DNA from: VBCG01 sp044226535 | GTDB taxonomy: Bacteria > Pseudomonadota > Gammaproteobacteria > Burkholderiales > Casimicrobiaceae | Length of the DNA stretch: 64,000 nt | Direction: 5' to 3' | Assembly: GCA_044226535.1 (NCBI GenBank) | Contig: JBGAGT010000009.1 | Location: forward strand, 1-64,000 | Shown: in pieces, positions 51,518-58,819 of the stretch | How positions within the stretch are numbered: the stretch's first letter is position 1 | Layout: each line of letters begins with the position of its first letter | Made by a program: the position numbers and the translations under genes | The notes under the pieces: model-generated | Told to the model about the DNA's origin: nothing | The model's database searches: none | Seen by the model: the letters and a program-made list of their open reading frames with translations, nothing else

Positions 51518-51757
51518 TCAGACCCGCCGGGCGATGAAGCCCGCGATGGCCGCGAATGCAAAACCGACGAGGGCGCCGGGCAGCCAGCTGTGCGCAGGCA
51601 TCGCCCCGGCGATCGCCCCCGACAGCACGCCCGCGACGAGGAAGAGCCTGCTGCCCGGCAGGGGCTCGCGCACGCCCGCCGGCGCGCGCGACGCCGGCCT
51701 CGCGTGCGCGGCCAGGATGGCATCGGCCATGGCTTCGGCTTCTTCCTTGGTGGGCAT
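51518..51757 (-). CDS. Small two-span membrane protein
   Basis: A 79-residue protein: a charged soluble N-terminus (MPTKEEAEAMADAILAAH), then two hydrophobic stretches (LFLVAGVLSGAIAGAM and LVGFAFAAIAGFIA) ending RRV. No family was recognised. GAGGAT before the ATG is a fair ribosome-binding site. It is divergent from the fused sensor kinase gene. Confidence 0.6.
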   Translation of the reverse strand: MPTKEEAEAMADAILAAHARPASRAPAGVREPLPGSRLFLVAGVLSGAIAGAMPAHSWLPGALVGFAFAAIAGFIARRV

Positions 51758-51878
51758 GGGGATCCTCTGCGGTCAATGATTGCGCCATTGGGCCGCCGTT
51801 GCAACCCCGGCCGGACATGCGGGTATGCTGCGGTCCCGAGCGCGGCGACGAGGCTCCCGCCCGCATCCGCCCGCCGCC

Positions 51879-54182
51879 ATGTCGACGACTCCCGAAGCCA
51901 TCCCGGCATTCATCTCGCGCCTGTCGGCGCGGCTCGCGCGCGCCGCGAGCCGCGACGTCGAGCGCGAGGTCGACGCCTGCCTCGAGGAGCTGCTGGGACT
52001 CTTCGATCTCGACCAGTGCGGCATCATCGAGGTGCAGCCCGACGTCCGGCAGGCGCGGCTGCGGCACGTCGCGCACGTTCCCGACTTCATCCCCGCCTCG
52101 ACGCGGGTCGAGTACGGCGCCGCGTTCCCGTGGACCCACGACAAGACCGTGATCCGCGGCGAGTCCTTCGTGCAGACCTGCCTCGACGACCTGCCGGACG
52201 ACGCCGCGGTCGATCGCGCCTCGTCGGCGGCGATGGCCATCGAGACGCTGGTCACCATTCCCGTGGGCACCGGCGGGCGGGTGTCCCACGTCCTGTGCCT
52301 GACGAGCCGCAGGCGGCGGTCGGACTGGCCGCCGCCCGTGCTCGCGGCCCTCACCACCATCGCCGAGACCTTCCTCGCGGTGCTGGCGCGCCACAACACG
52401 GAGCTCGCCCTCGAGTCGAGCGCGCGGGGACTCGCCGAGGCGCAACGCCTCGCAGGCGTCGGCAACTGGCGGTGCGACTGGCGCGACGACACGCTGACCG
52501 CGTCCGAGGTCGCGCAGCGGATCTTCGGTGCGGCGCTCGGCGGCGCGGCGCGCGACATCTTCGAGCGCATCCATGCGCAGGACCTCGCCGGCGTGCGCGC
52601 CTGCGTCGACCGCAGCCTCGCGGAACCCGGCAGCACCCACGAGCTCGAGTACCGCATCGTCCGCGCCGACGGCGCCGTGCGGACGATCAAGAGCAGCATG
52701 CAGTCGAGCCTCACGCAATCGGGCACGCCGCTGGCGACGCTCTGCACCCTCCAGGACGTCACCGACCAGCGCGCGTCCGAGCAGGAAACGCGGCGCTTGC
52801 GCGCGCAACTCCTCCACGTCGACCGCACGGCGCACCTGGGTGCGCTGGCCGCCTCGCTGTCGCACGAGCTCAATCAGCCGCTGACGGGCATCCTCGCCAG
52901 CGCGCAGGCCGCGCTGCAGCGCCTCGACCGCGGCACGCTGCCGCGCGACGAGCTGCGCGGGATCCTCGAGGCCATCGTGCGCGACGACGCGCGCGCGGCG
53001 AGCGTCATCACCAACCTGCGCGCGCTGCTGCGTCGCGAGGAAACGACGAGGGTACCGTTCGACCTGTGGGCGGCCGTGATGGACGTGCTGGCGCTGTTCC
53101 GTGCCGAGCTCGCCGCGCAGGGCGTCGGCGTCTCGACCCGCGCATCCGCCGGCGCGATCGTCACCGGCGACCGCTCGCAGATCCAGCAGGTGTTCGTGAA
53201 CCTGCTGGCCAACGCCATCGCGGCGCTCGGTGCGCCGGGTGCCGGCGAGCGGCACATCGAGGTCGCGCTGTCGGTGCGCGGGGCGATCGCCGGCGTATCG
53301 GTGCGCGACAGCGGCACGGGGATCGCGCGCGAGGGGCTCGCGCGCCTGTTCGAGCCCTTCTACACGACGCGCGCCGAGGGCCTCGGCATGGGCCTCGCGA
53401 TCTCGCGCTCCATCGTCGAGGCGCACGGCGGCGACATCAGCGCGCACAACAACCCCGCGGGCGGCGCGACTTTCCGGGTGCGGCTTCCGCGCATCGCCTC
53501 GCGTCGCAGCGGGCGTGACGTTTCCGCGGTGGTCCTTCGCGACGATGGGACGGATGCCGAGGCCGGCACGCGCGAGCTCGTGTGCGTGGTCGACGACGAC
53601 GCGGCGAGTCGCGAAGGGATTGCCCGGCTCCTGGCCGCCGCGGGCTGGCGGGTGAAGGCCTTCGCATCGGGCGAAGACGTCCTCTCCGCCGGCGCGGCAG
53701 CGCGCGCGCACTGCCTGGTCGTCGACGTGCAGATGCCCGGCCTGTCGGGCCTCGCGTTGCACGAGGCGCTGCTGCGCCGGGGCGTGGACGCGCCCGCGGT
53801 CTTCGTCACGGCGCGTGCCGACGCCGCCACGGCCATCAGCGCCATGAAGGGCGGTGCCCACGAGTACTTCACCAAGCCCGTCGACGGCCGCCTGCTGGTC
53901 GAGGCCGTCACGACCGCGGTGGCGCGGCACCAGCGACGCCTCGACGCGCTGCGCGAGGACCTGGCGCTCAAGGCGCGCGTGGACAGCCTGACGCCGCGCG
54001 AGCGCGACGTGATGCGGCGGGTGGTGACGGGGCTTCTCAACAAGCAGATCGCCACCGAGCTCGGGATCCGCGAGGCGACCGTCAAGCAGCACCGCGGCCA
54101 GGTGATGGCGAAGATGGGCGTGCGTTCCGTGGCGGAGCTGGTGCGCAGCGCCCAGCGTGCGGAGCGCGCGCAGGGCGGCTGA
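51879..54182 (+). CDS. Histidine kinase fused to a FixJ/NarL-type response regulator
   Basis: One uninterrupted 767-residue protein joining a whole two-component system. Order: GAF-like sensor (about 25-170), PAS domain (about 185-300), HisKA with His329 in SLSHELNQPLTG, and HATPase (N445 in NLLANAIAAL; DSGTGI; GLGMGLAISRSIVEAHGG). A linker (540-565), a receiver domain (acidic pocket Asp572-574, phospho-acceptor Asp616, Lys666) and a LuxR-type HTH (704-767, LTPRERDVMRRV and LGIREATVKQHRGQVM) follow. Normally FixL- and FixJ-like halves are separate proteins. No membrane span is present, so it is a cytoplasmic sensor-regulator. Input is unknown. Confidence 0.88.
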   Translation: MSTTPEAIPAFISRLSARLARAASRDVEREVDACLEELLGLFDLDQCGIIEVQPDVRQARLRHVAHVPDFIPASTRVEYGAAFPWTHDKTVIRGESFVQTCLDDLPDDAAVDRASSAAMAIETLVTIPVGTGGRVSHVLCLTSRRRRSDWPPPVLAALTTIAETFLAVLARHNTELALESSARGLAEAQRLAGVGNWRCDWRDDTLTASEVAQRIFGAALGGAARDIFERIHAQDLAGVRACVDRSLAEPGSTHELEYRIVRADGAVRTIKSSMQSSLTQSGTPLATLCTLQDVTDQRASEQETRRLRAQLLHVDRTAHLGALAASLSHELNQPLTGILASAQAALQRLDRGTLPRDELRGILEAIVRDDARAASVITNLRALLRREETTRVPFDLWAAVMDVLALFRAELAAQGVGVSTRASAGAIVTGDRSQIQQVFVNLLANAIAALGAPGAGERHIEVALSVRGAIAGVSVRDSGTGIAREGLARLFEPFYTTRAEGLGMGLAISRSIVEAHGGDISAHNNPAGGATFRVRLPRIASRRSGRDVSAVVLRDDGTDAEAGTRELVCVVDDDAASREGIARLLAAAGWRVKAFASGEDVLSAGAAARAHCLVVDVQMPGLSGLALHEALLRRGVDAPAVFVTARADAATAISAMKGGAHEYFTKPVDGRLLVEAVTTAVARHQRRLDALREDLALKARVDSLTPRERDVMRRVVTGLLNKQIATELGIREATVKQHRGQVMAKMGVRSVAELVRSAQRAERAQGG

Positions 54183-54230
54183 TCCTCGCGCAGCGCGTCG
54201 CCCGCCTGGGGCCTGCGGCCCGCGAATGCG

Positions 54231-54278
54231 GGCTCCTGCCGGGGAGGGCTCCTGCGCAGGAAGGCTCCTACCAAGGTC
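54231..54278. repeat. Three 16-bp tandem units
   Basis: Three direct units starting GGCTCCTGC or GGCTCCTAC at 54231, 54247 and 54263, exactly 16 bp apart, in the space between the fused kinase and the sulfatase. The other half of each unit varies. It is unrelated to the REP-like repeat. Confidence 0.6.
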
Positions 54279-54321
54279 GGATACCGGCTTCCCCGGGACC
54301 CCGGCTAAGGTTCGCCCCGCC

Positions 54322-56166
54322 ATGGAACACGATGCCAGCCGGCGCGACATGCTGAAGGCGATGGGCGCCGGCGCGGTCGGCGCCGTCGGTGCCGGCGCGC
54401 TCACCAACGCCTTCGCAGCCTCGGGGCAGCCCGCCGCCCACCCGCCCACCGCTCACCCACCCGGTGCCGCAGGCGCGGGCGGGACCGCGGGCGCCTCCAG
54501 CGCGGCGGCGCAGGGTCCCTGGAACATCCTGTTCATCCTCACCGACCAGGAACGCATGTTCCGTCCGGGCGAGCTGCCCGCGGGCTACCGGCTCCCCGCG
54601 CACGAACGTCTCGCGAAGGCGGGCACGGTGTTCGACAACCACCAGATCAATTCCTGCGTGTGCACGCCCTCGCGCTCGGTGATCTATACGGGCCAGCACA
54701 TCCAGCACACGCGGATGTTCGACAACACGAACTTCCCTTGGATCACGAGCCTCGCCACCGACATCCCCACCCTCGGGCACGTGCTGCGCGACGCCGGCTA
54801 CTACACGGCCTACAAGGGCAAGTGGCACCTCACCAAGGAGTTCGAGACCGTCAATTCGCTGGAGTCGCCCGAGAAGCTCTTCACCCGCGAGATGGAGGCC
54901 TACGGCTTCGGCGACTATTTCGGCATCGGCGACATCATCGCGCACACGCGCGGCGGCTATCTGCACGACGGCATGATCTCGGCGATGGGCGTGAGCTGGC
55001 TCCGCGGCCAGGGCAGGGTGCTCGCGGCGGAGCACAAGCCCTGGTTCCTCGCCGTGAACCTCGTCAACCCCCACGACATCATGTTCCTCGACACGGACCG
55101 CCCCGGCGAGCCCGTGCAGGGGCGCAACATCCTGAGCCGCATCGAGGCGGCACCCGACGATTCCTTCTACCGGCGGAAGTGGGGGAGCCCGCTACCGAAG
55201 AGTTACGCGCAGCGGCTCGACGAACCTTCGCACCCTCCCGCCCATGCCGAGTTCCTGCGCGCGCACGACACGCTGGTGGGCCGCATCCCGGACGAGGACG
55301 CGCGCTGGCACTACCGCCACGACTACTACTTGAACTGCCTGCGCGACGTCGACCGCAACATCGCGCCGCTGCTCGACGAGCTCGAGGCGCAAGGCCTCGC
55401 GTCGAACACCATCGTCGTGCTCACCGCCGACCATGGCGACCTCGACGGCGCGCATCGCATGCACGCCAAGGGCGCGACGGCCTACCGCGAGCAGAACAAC
55501 GTCCCGCTGATCATCGCGCATCCCGCGCATGCCGGCGGCAAGCGCTGCAAGGCCGTGACCTCGCACCTCGACCTCGCGCCGACGCTGCTCGCGTTCACCG
55601 GCGCCGCGCCAGACAAGCGCGCCGCCATCGCGCGCAAGCTCCCGGGCAAGGATTTCTCGGGGCTGCTCGCCGCGCCTGCCGCGGCGGGCGTCGACGCGGC
55701 CCGCGACGGGTCGCTCTTCTGCTACAACATGTTCGCCTACATCGACGGCGCCTTCATGGAGAAGGCCGTGGCGATGCTGGCCGAGCCCGACGGGCAGGCC
55801 AAGCTCGTCGCCGCCGCCAGGGCCGGCGCGATGACCCCGGACATGCGCAAGCGCGGCGCCATCCGCAGCGTCGTCGACGGGCGCTACCGCTTCTCGCGCT
55901 ACTTCTCGCCCAGGCAGCACAACCGCCCGACGTCGATGGAGTCGCTGCTCGCGCTCAACGACGTCGAGCTCTACGACCTCGTCGCCGACCCGCTGGAGCT
56001 CCACAACCTCGCGCTCGATCCCCGCAAGAACGGCGAGCTGATGCTGGCGATGAACGCCAAGCTCAACGCGCTGATCGACGTCGAGGTGGGCGAGGACTTG
56101 GGGCAGATGCTGCCGGGCGGCGTAGACGGCGGGTGGGTGGTGACGGACGCGGTGTACGACATGTAG
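54322..56166 (+). CDS. Tat-exported sulfatase
   Basis: A 614-residue sulfatase of the alkaline-phosphatase superfamily. The N-terminus has a twin-arginine signal (SRRDMLKAMGAGAVGAVGAG). The sulfatase signature CTPSR gives Cys114 as the residue to be converted to formylglycine. NILFILTDQE holds the metal-binding aspartates, GKWHL and TADHGDLDGAHRMHAKG the other metal and substrate residues. It would hydrolyse sulfate esters (or related phosphonates) in the periplasm; the substrate is unknown. No sulfatase-modifying enzyme is nearby. Confidence 0.9.
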   Translation: MEHDASRRDMLKAMGAGAVGAVGAGALTNAFAASGQPAAHPPTAHPPGAAGAGGTAGASSAAAQGPWNILFILTDQERMFRPGELPAGYRLPAHERLAKAGTVFDNHQINSCVCTPSRSVIYTGQHIQHTRMFDNTNFPWITSLATDIPTLGHVLRDAGYYTAYKGKWHLTKEFETVNSLESPEKLFTREMEAYGFGDYFGIGDIIAHTRGGYLHDGMISAMGVSWLRGQGRVLAAEHKPWFLAVNLVNPHDIMFLDTDRPGEPVQGRNILSRIEAAPDDSFYRRKWGSPLPKSYAQRLDEPSHPPAHAEFLRAHDTLVGRIPDEDARWHYRHDYYLNCLRDVDRNIAPLLDELEAQGLASNTIVVLTADHGDLDGAHRMHAKGATAYREQNNVPLIIAHPAHAGGKRCKAVTSHLDLAPTLLAFTGAAPDKRAAIARKLPGKDFSGLLAAPAAAGVDAARDGSLFCYNMFAYIDGAFMEKAVAMLAEPDGQAKLVAAARAGAMTPDMRKRGAIRSVVDGRYRFSRYFSPRQHNRPTSMESLLALNDVELYDLVADPLELHNLALDPRKNGELMLAMNAKLNALIDVEVGEDLGQMLPGGVDGGWVVTDAVYDM

Positions 56167-56367
56167 ACGTGGGTGAATTGCCACCCGAGCGCGGGATTGC
56201 GCCACGTTGGATCGCCAGGGCCGGCATTCGGGCTCGCCCATCTTCCGCTGGCTGACCTGCGCACCGAATGCCGGCCCGGATGCGCGGCGAGGGCGCATAC
56301 TGCGGCGGTGCTCGCGCATGTCCGCCGCGGTCATGCCTCCTTCCTCGCGGATGTGATCGAGCAGACC

Positions 56368-56703
56368 ATGAAGCCGCCCACCGCCCTTGCGCTGGCGCCC
56401 ACGGCACGGCCGCGTGCCATGTCCCCGGACCCGACACCGCAGGGAGCTCTCGCAGGAGTGCCTGACATGGATGTCGTGCTGGAATGCCTGCGCAAGCATG
56501 GGCAATGCCTCGATCGGGACATCGCCGGCGAAACGCAGCTTCCCCTGGACGAGATCCGCCGCTCGCTCGACACGCTCGTGGCGACGGGTCTCGCGATCAC
56601 CTGCAAGCTGACGCGCTTCGAGCGCGGCAAGCGCACCGAATCGCTGCAGTGTCGCGTGGCGGGCTACATTCCCGTGCCCTCCCCCGGCCGCAAGGCCAAG
56701 TAG
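56368..56703 (+). CDS. Small winged-helix-like protein
   Basis: A 111-residue protein whose last 78 residues look like a winged-helix domain: VVLECLRKHGQCLDRDIAGETQLPLDEI, RRSLDTLVATGLAITCKLTRFERGK, and a beta wing. The first 30 residues are Ala/Pro-rich, so ATG 56467 is an alternative start. It could bind DNA or be a small regulator; no function is known. The 200 bases upstream hold no recognisable gene. Confidence 0.55.
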   Translation: MKPPTALALAPTARPRAMSPDPTPQGALAGVPDMDVVLECLRKHGQCLDRDIAGETQLPLDEIRRSLDTLVATGLAITCKLTRFERGKRTESLQCRVAGYIPVPSPGRKAK

Positions 56704-56842
56704 GACGCAGCGCCCAGGACCGCGGCCCATGGATGGCGTTTCAGGCCGGAAGCGCGTATGCTGCGGGTGCGATCGTCAGGTCATGCGCTGTTGAAGCCTC
56801 GGATTTCCGCGTTCTGCGGGTCCATTTTCCAGCAACCCCTTT

Positions 56843-56902
56843 GTCTTGATCTTCGTCCTCGCGGGGCGGGACGCCCCCTTTTCATTTACGAAAGATCAAG
56901 AC
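56843..56902 (+). promoter_or_regulatory. Structured csp leader: SD-occluding stem around a terminator-like hairpin
   Basis: In the mRNA, 56843-56856 pairs with 56888-56902 in a 14-bp stem with one bulged A (56891). The right arm contains the weak ribosome-binding region GAAAG and ends on the base before the ATG. Inside the loop, GGGGCG (56863-56868) pairs with CGCCCC (56872-56877), followed by CTTTTC, like an intrinsic terminator. The fold suggests temperature- or transcription-dependent control of the cold-shock gene. Prediction by eye only. Confidence 0.6.
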
Positions 56903-57106
56903 ATGGCAACGGGTACCGTCAAGTGGTTCAACGATTCGAAGGGTTTCGGCTTCATCACGCCTGAAGACGGCGGAAACGACCTCTTCGCCCATTTTTCCGC
57001 AATCCAGACGCAAGGCTTCAAGAGCCTCAAGGAAGGCCAGCGCGTCACGTTCGACGTCGGCGCCGGCCCCAAGGGTCCGCAGGCCTCGAACATCCACGTG
57101 GCGTGA
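56903..57106 (+). CDS. Cold-shock protein (CspA family)
   Basis: A 67-residue single cold-shock domain that binds single-stranded RNA/DNA and melts mRNA structure at low temperature. RNP1 (KGFGFI) and RNP2 (DLFAHF) are both present: MATGTVKWFNDSKGFGFITP, then NDLFAHFSAIQ. ATG 56903 lies at the end of a strong leader stem. It is followed by infA after 127 bp. Confidence 0.95.
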   Translation: MATGTVKWFNDSKGFGFITPEDGGNDLFAHFSAIQTQGFKSLKEGQRVTFDVGAGPKGPQASNIHVA

Positions 57107-57233
57107 CGGCCGGCGGCGGGCCCCCGGGTCCGCCGCAGGACGACAGCCAAGGTGCCCGGCGACCCCGGGCGCCTTTTCGCGCGCCCAGTATGGCGCGCGC
57201 GCCGACACGGCGCATCCTTAAGAAGGGGCTTGC

Positions 57234-57494
57234 GTGGCCAAGGAAGAAGTTCTTGAAATGGAAGGCGTCGTGCACGAAGTGCTGCCCGACGCGCGTTTTC
57301 GCGTCACGCTCGAGAACGGGCACGAACTGGTTGCTTACAGCGCGGGCAAGATGCGCAAGCACCACATCCGCATCATCCAGGGCGACAAGGTTTCGCTCGA
57401 GATCTCGCCCTACGACCTCGGCAAGGGCCGCATCACGTTCCGACACATCGAGACACGTGCGCCGCGCGCCGCGCAGCCTGCGCGACGGCGATAG
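57234..57494 (+). CDS. infA: Translation initiation factor IF-1
   Basis: An 86-residue OB-fold factor that occupies the ribosomal A site in initiation. MAKEEVLEMEGVVHEVLPDA, then FRVTLENGHELVAYSAGKMRKHHIRI and GDKVSLEISPYDLGKGRITFR match the family closely. The C-terminal 15 residues (Ala/Arg-rich) extend past the usual 72. GTG start at 57234 follows AGAAGGGG. Confidence 0.95.
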   Translation: MAKEEVLEMEGVVHEVLPDARFRVTLENGHELVAYSAGKMRKHHIRIIQGDKVSLEISPYDLGKGRITFRHIETRAPRAAQPARRR

Positions 57495-57557
57495 CCGCAG
57501 GACATGAAGCATGGTTGCTGCGGGGCCGGTGGGCGCCCGCGCGGCGCCCAATGCAAA

Positions 57558-57583
57558 GGGCCCGGGTCTTGCGACCCGGGCCC
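57558..57583 (-). terminator. Rho-independent terminator of tRNA-Met
   Basis: A perfect 10-bp GC stem (GGGCCCGGGT with ACCCGGGCCC) and a 6-base loop. On the minus strand it is followed by TTTGCAT, the usual short tail. It lies 10 bp past the tRNA 3' end and could also stop transcripts from infA, though the T tract on that side is weak. Confidence 0.8.
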
Positions 57584-57592
57584 TCGTCATCC

Positions 57593-57669
57593 TGGTAGCG
57601 AGCGAGGGACTCGAACCCCCGACCAAAGGATTATGATTCCTCTGCTCTAACCAGCTGAGCTAGCTCGCC
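57593..57669 (-). tRNA. tRNA-Met (elongator, anticodon CAT)
   Basis: A complete 77-base cloverleaf with encoded CCA. The acceptor stem GGCGAGC pairs with GCTCGCT (a G-U pair at position 1), the D stem is GCTC/GAGC, the anticodon loop ATCATAA (CAT at 34-36, T33 before it), and the T arm contains GGTTCGAGTCC. It is an elongator tRNA, because the acceptor starts with a G-U pair rather than the C-A mismatch of the initiator. Confidence 0.95.
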
Positions 57670-57723
57670 AAGAGCCTGAAATCATAGCATTTTCGTGGCT
57701 CTCCGGCAAGGCGCCTTCCGCCC

Positions 57724-57798
57724 GTCATCCCCGCGAAAGCGGGGATCCGTGCCTTGTCGTCAGGCCGACAACTGGATCCCCGCTTTCGCGGGGATGAC
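57724..57798. repeat. REP-like inverted pair between tRNA-Met and lipase gene
   Basis: Units at 57724-57748 and 57774-57798 face each other around a 25-bp spacer. Both carry GGATCC in place of the usual GGGACCC outer edge. The pair lies 38 bp before the lipase-like gene and could affect its leader. Confidence 0.8.
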
Positions 57799-57835
57799 GA
57801 GGGGTGGCGGCGGCGACGCACGTTACGATCGCACC

Positions 57836-58819
57836 ATGTGGTCCGCCCTCGGCATCGCGCTCACCGATCTCGTTGCCCTCGCGATCACGGGCGCGGGCGC
57901 CTGGCACGCCATGCAGCAGGGCAAGCCATGGTGGCCCTGGGTCGCGGGCCTTGCGGCGGCGTTCATCGCGCTCACCGCGCTGGTCACGCTGGTCGATTTC
58001 ACGCTGGCCTGGTGGTGGCGCACGCCACGCAAGCCCGCCGAGCGCATCGGCCCGTTCGCGAGCCTGCGCATGGTCGTGCAGGAGTTCGTGTCGCTGGCGG
58101 GTGCGCCGTGGCGCATGCTCTTCTACCGCCGCCTGCTGCGCGACCCGCCGCCCGCGCGGAGCGCGCACGCGCTGCTGCTGGTGCACGGCGTGCTGTGCAA
58201 CGCCGGCGTGTGGTCGACGCTGGCGCGGCGCATCGAGGCCGCGGGTGCGGGTCCGGCCTACGCGATCTCCTATGGGCCGCCGCTCGGCTCGATCGACGAT
58301 TTCGCGCGCCAGCTGGCCGTGCGCCTCGACGAGGTCGTTTCGCGCACCGGCGCCACGCGCGTGACGCTGGTGGCGCACAGCATGGGCGGGCTCGTCGTCC
58401 GCGCCTGCCTCGCGCGCTACGGCCGGGGGCCCGTCGTGCGCGTGCTGACCATCGGCTCGCCGCACCACGGCAGCCGGTTCGCGTCGCTCTGCCCCGGCGC
58501 GTGCCTCGCGCAGATGCGCCCGGGCAACGCCTGGCTCGCCGCGCTGCCCGGGCCGCCGGCCGGCGGCGTGCGCTTCGTGTCCCTGTATTCGCCGCACGAC
58601 TCGATGGTGGCGCCGCAGCGCTCGGCCGTGCTCGAGGGCGCGGACAACGTGCCCTTCGTCGGCGTGGGGCACAACGCGCTGCTGCGCGACGAGGGCGTCG
58701 CAGCGCGCGTGATCGAGGAGTTGCGCGCCGAGCTCGCGCTGGCGCAGGCCGGGCGCGCGGCGCCCGCTACCAGTGGATCCCCTGCGTCAGCTGCGCGAAG
58801 GCCATCTGCTCGGGTGTGA
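57836..58819 (+). CDS. Alpha/beta hydrolase (lipase-like) with membrane anchor
   Basis: A 327-residue hydrolase. Two N-terminal hydrophobic stretches (residues about 5-25 and 36-60) anchor it; the alpha/beta hydrolase domain begins HALLLVHGVLCNAG. The nucleophile elbow is VAHSMGG, an acid/base pair is seen in YSPHDSMV and the His in GVGHNALL. It resembles triacylglycerol lipases of the PGAP1/LipA-like group. The last 53 bp overlap the convergent reductase gene. Placed beside wax ester genes, it may act on stored lipid (inference). Confidence 0.85.
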   Translation: MWSALGIALTDLVALAITGAGAWHAMQQGKPWWPWVAGLAAAFIALTALVTLVDFTLAWWWRTPRKPAERIGPFASLRMVVQEFVSLAGAPWRMLFYRRLLRDPPPARSAHALLLVHGVLCNAGVWSTLARRIEAAGAGPAYAISYGPPLGSIDDFARQLAVRLDEVVSRTGATRVTLVAHSMGGLVVRACLARYGRGPVVRVLTIGSPHHGSRFASLCPGACLAQMRPGNAWLAALPGPPAGGVRFVSLYSPHDSMVAPQRSAVLEGADNVPFVGVGHNALLRDEGVAARVIEELRAELALAQAGRAAPATSGSPASAARRPSARV

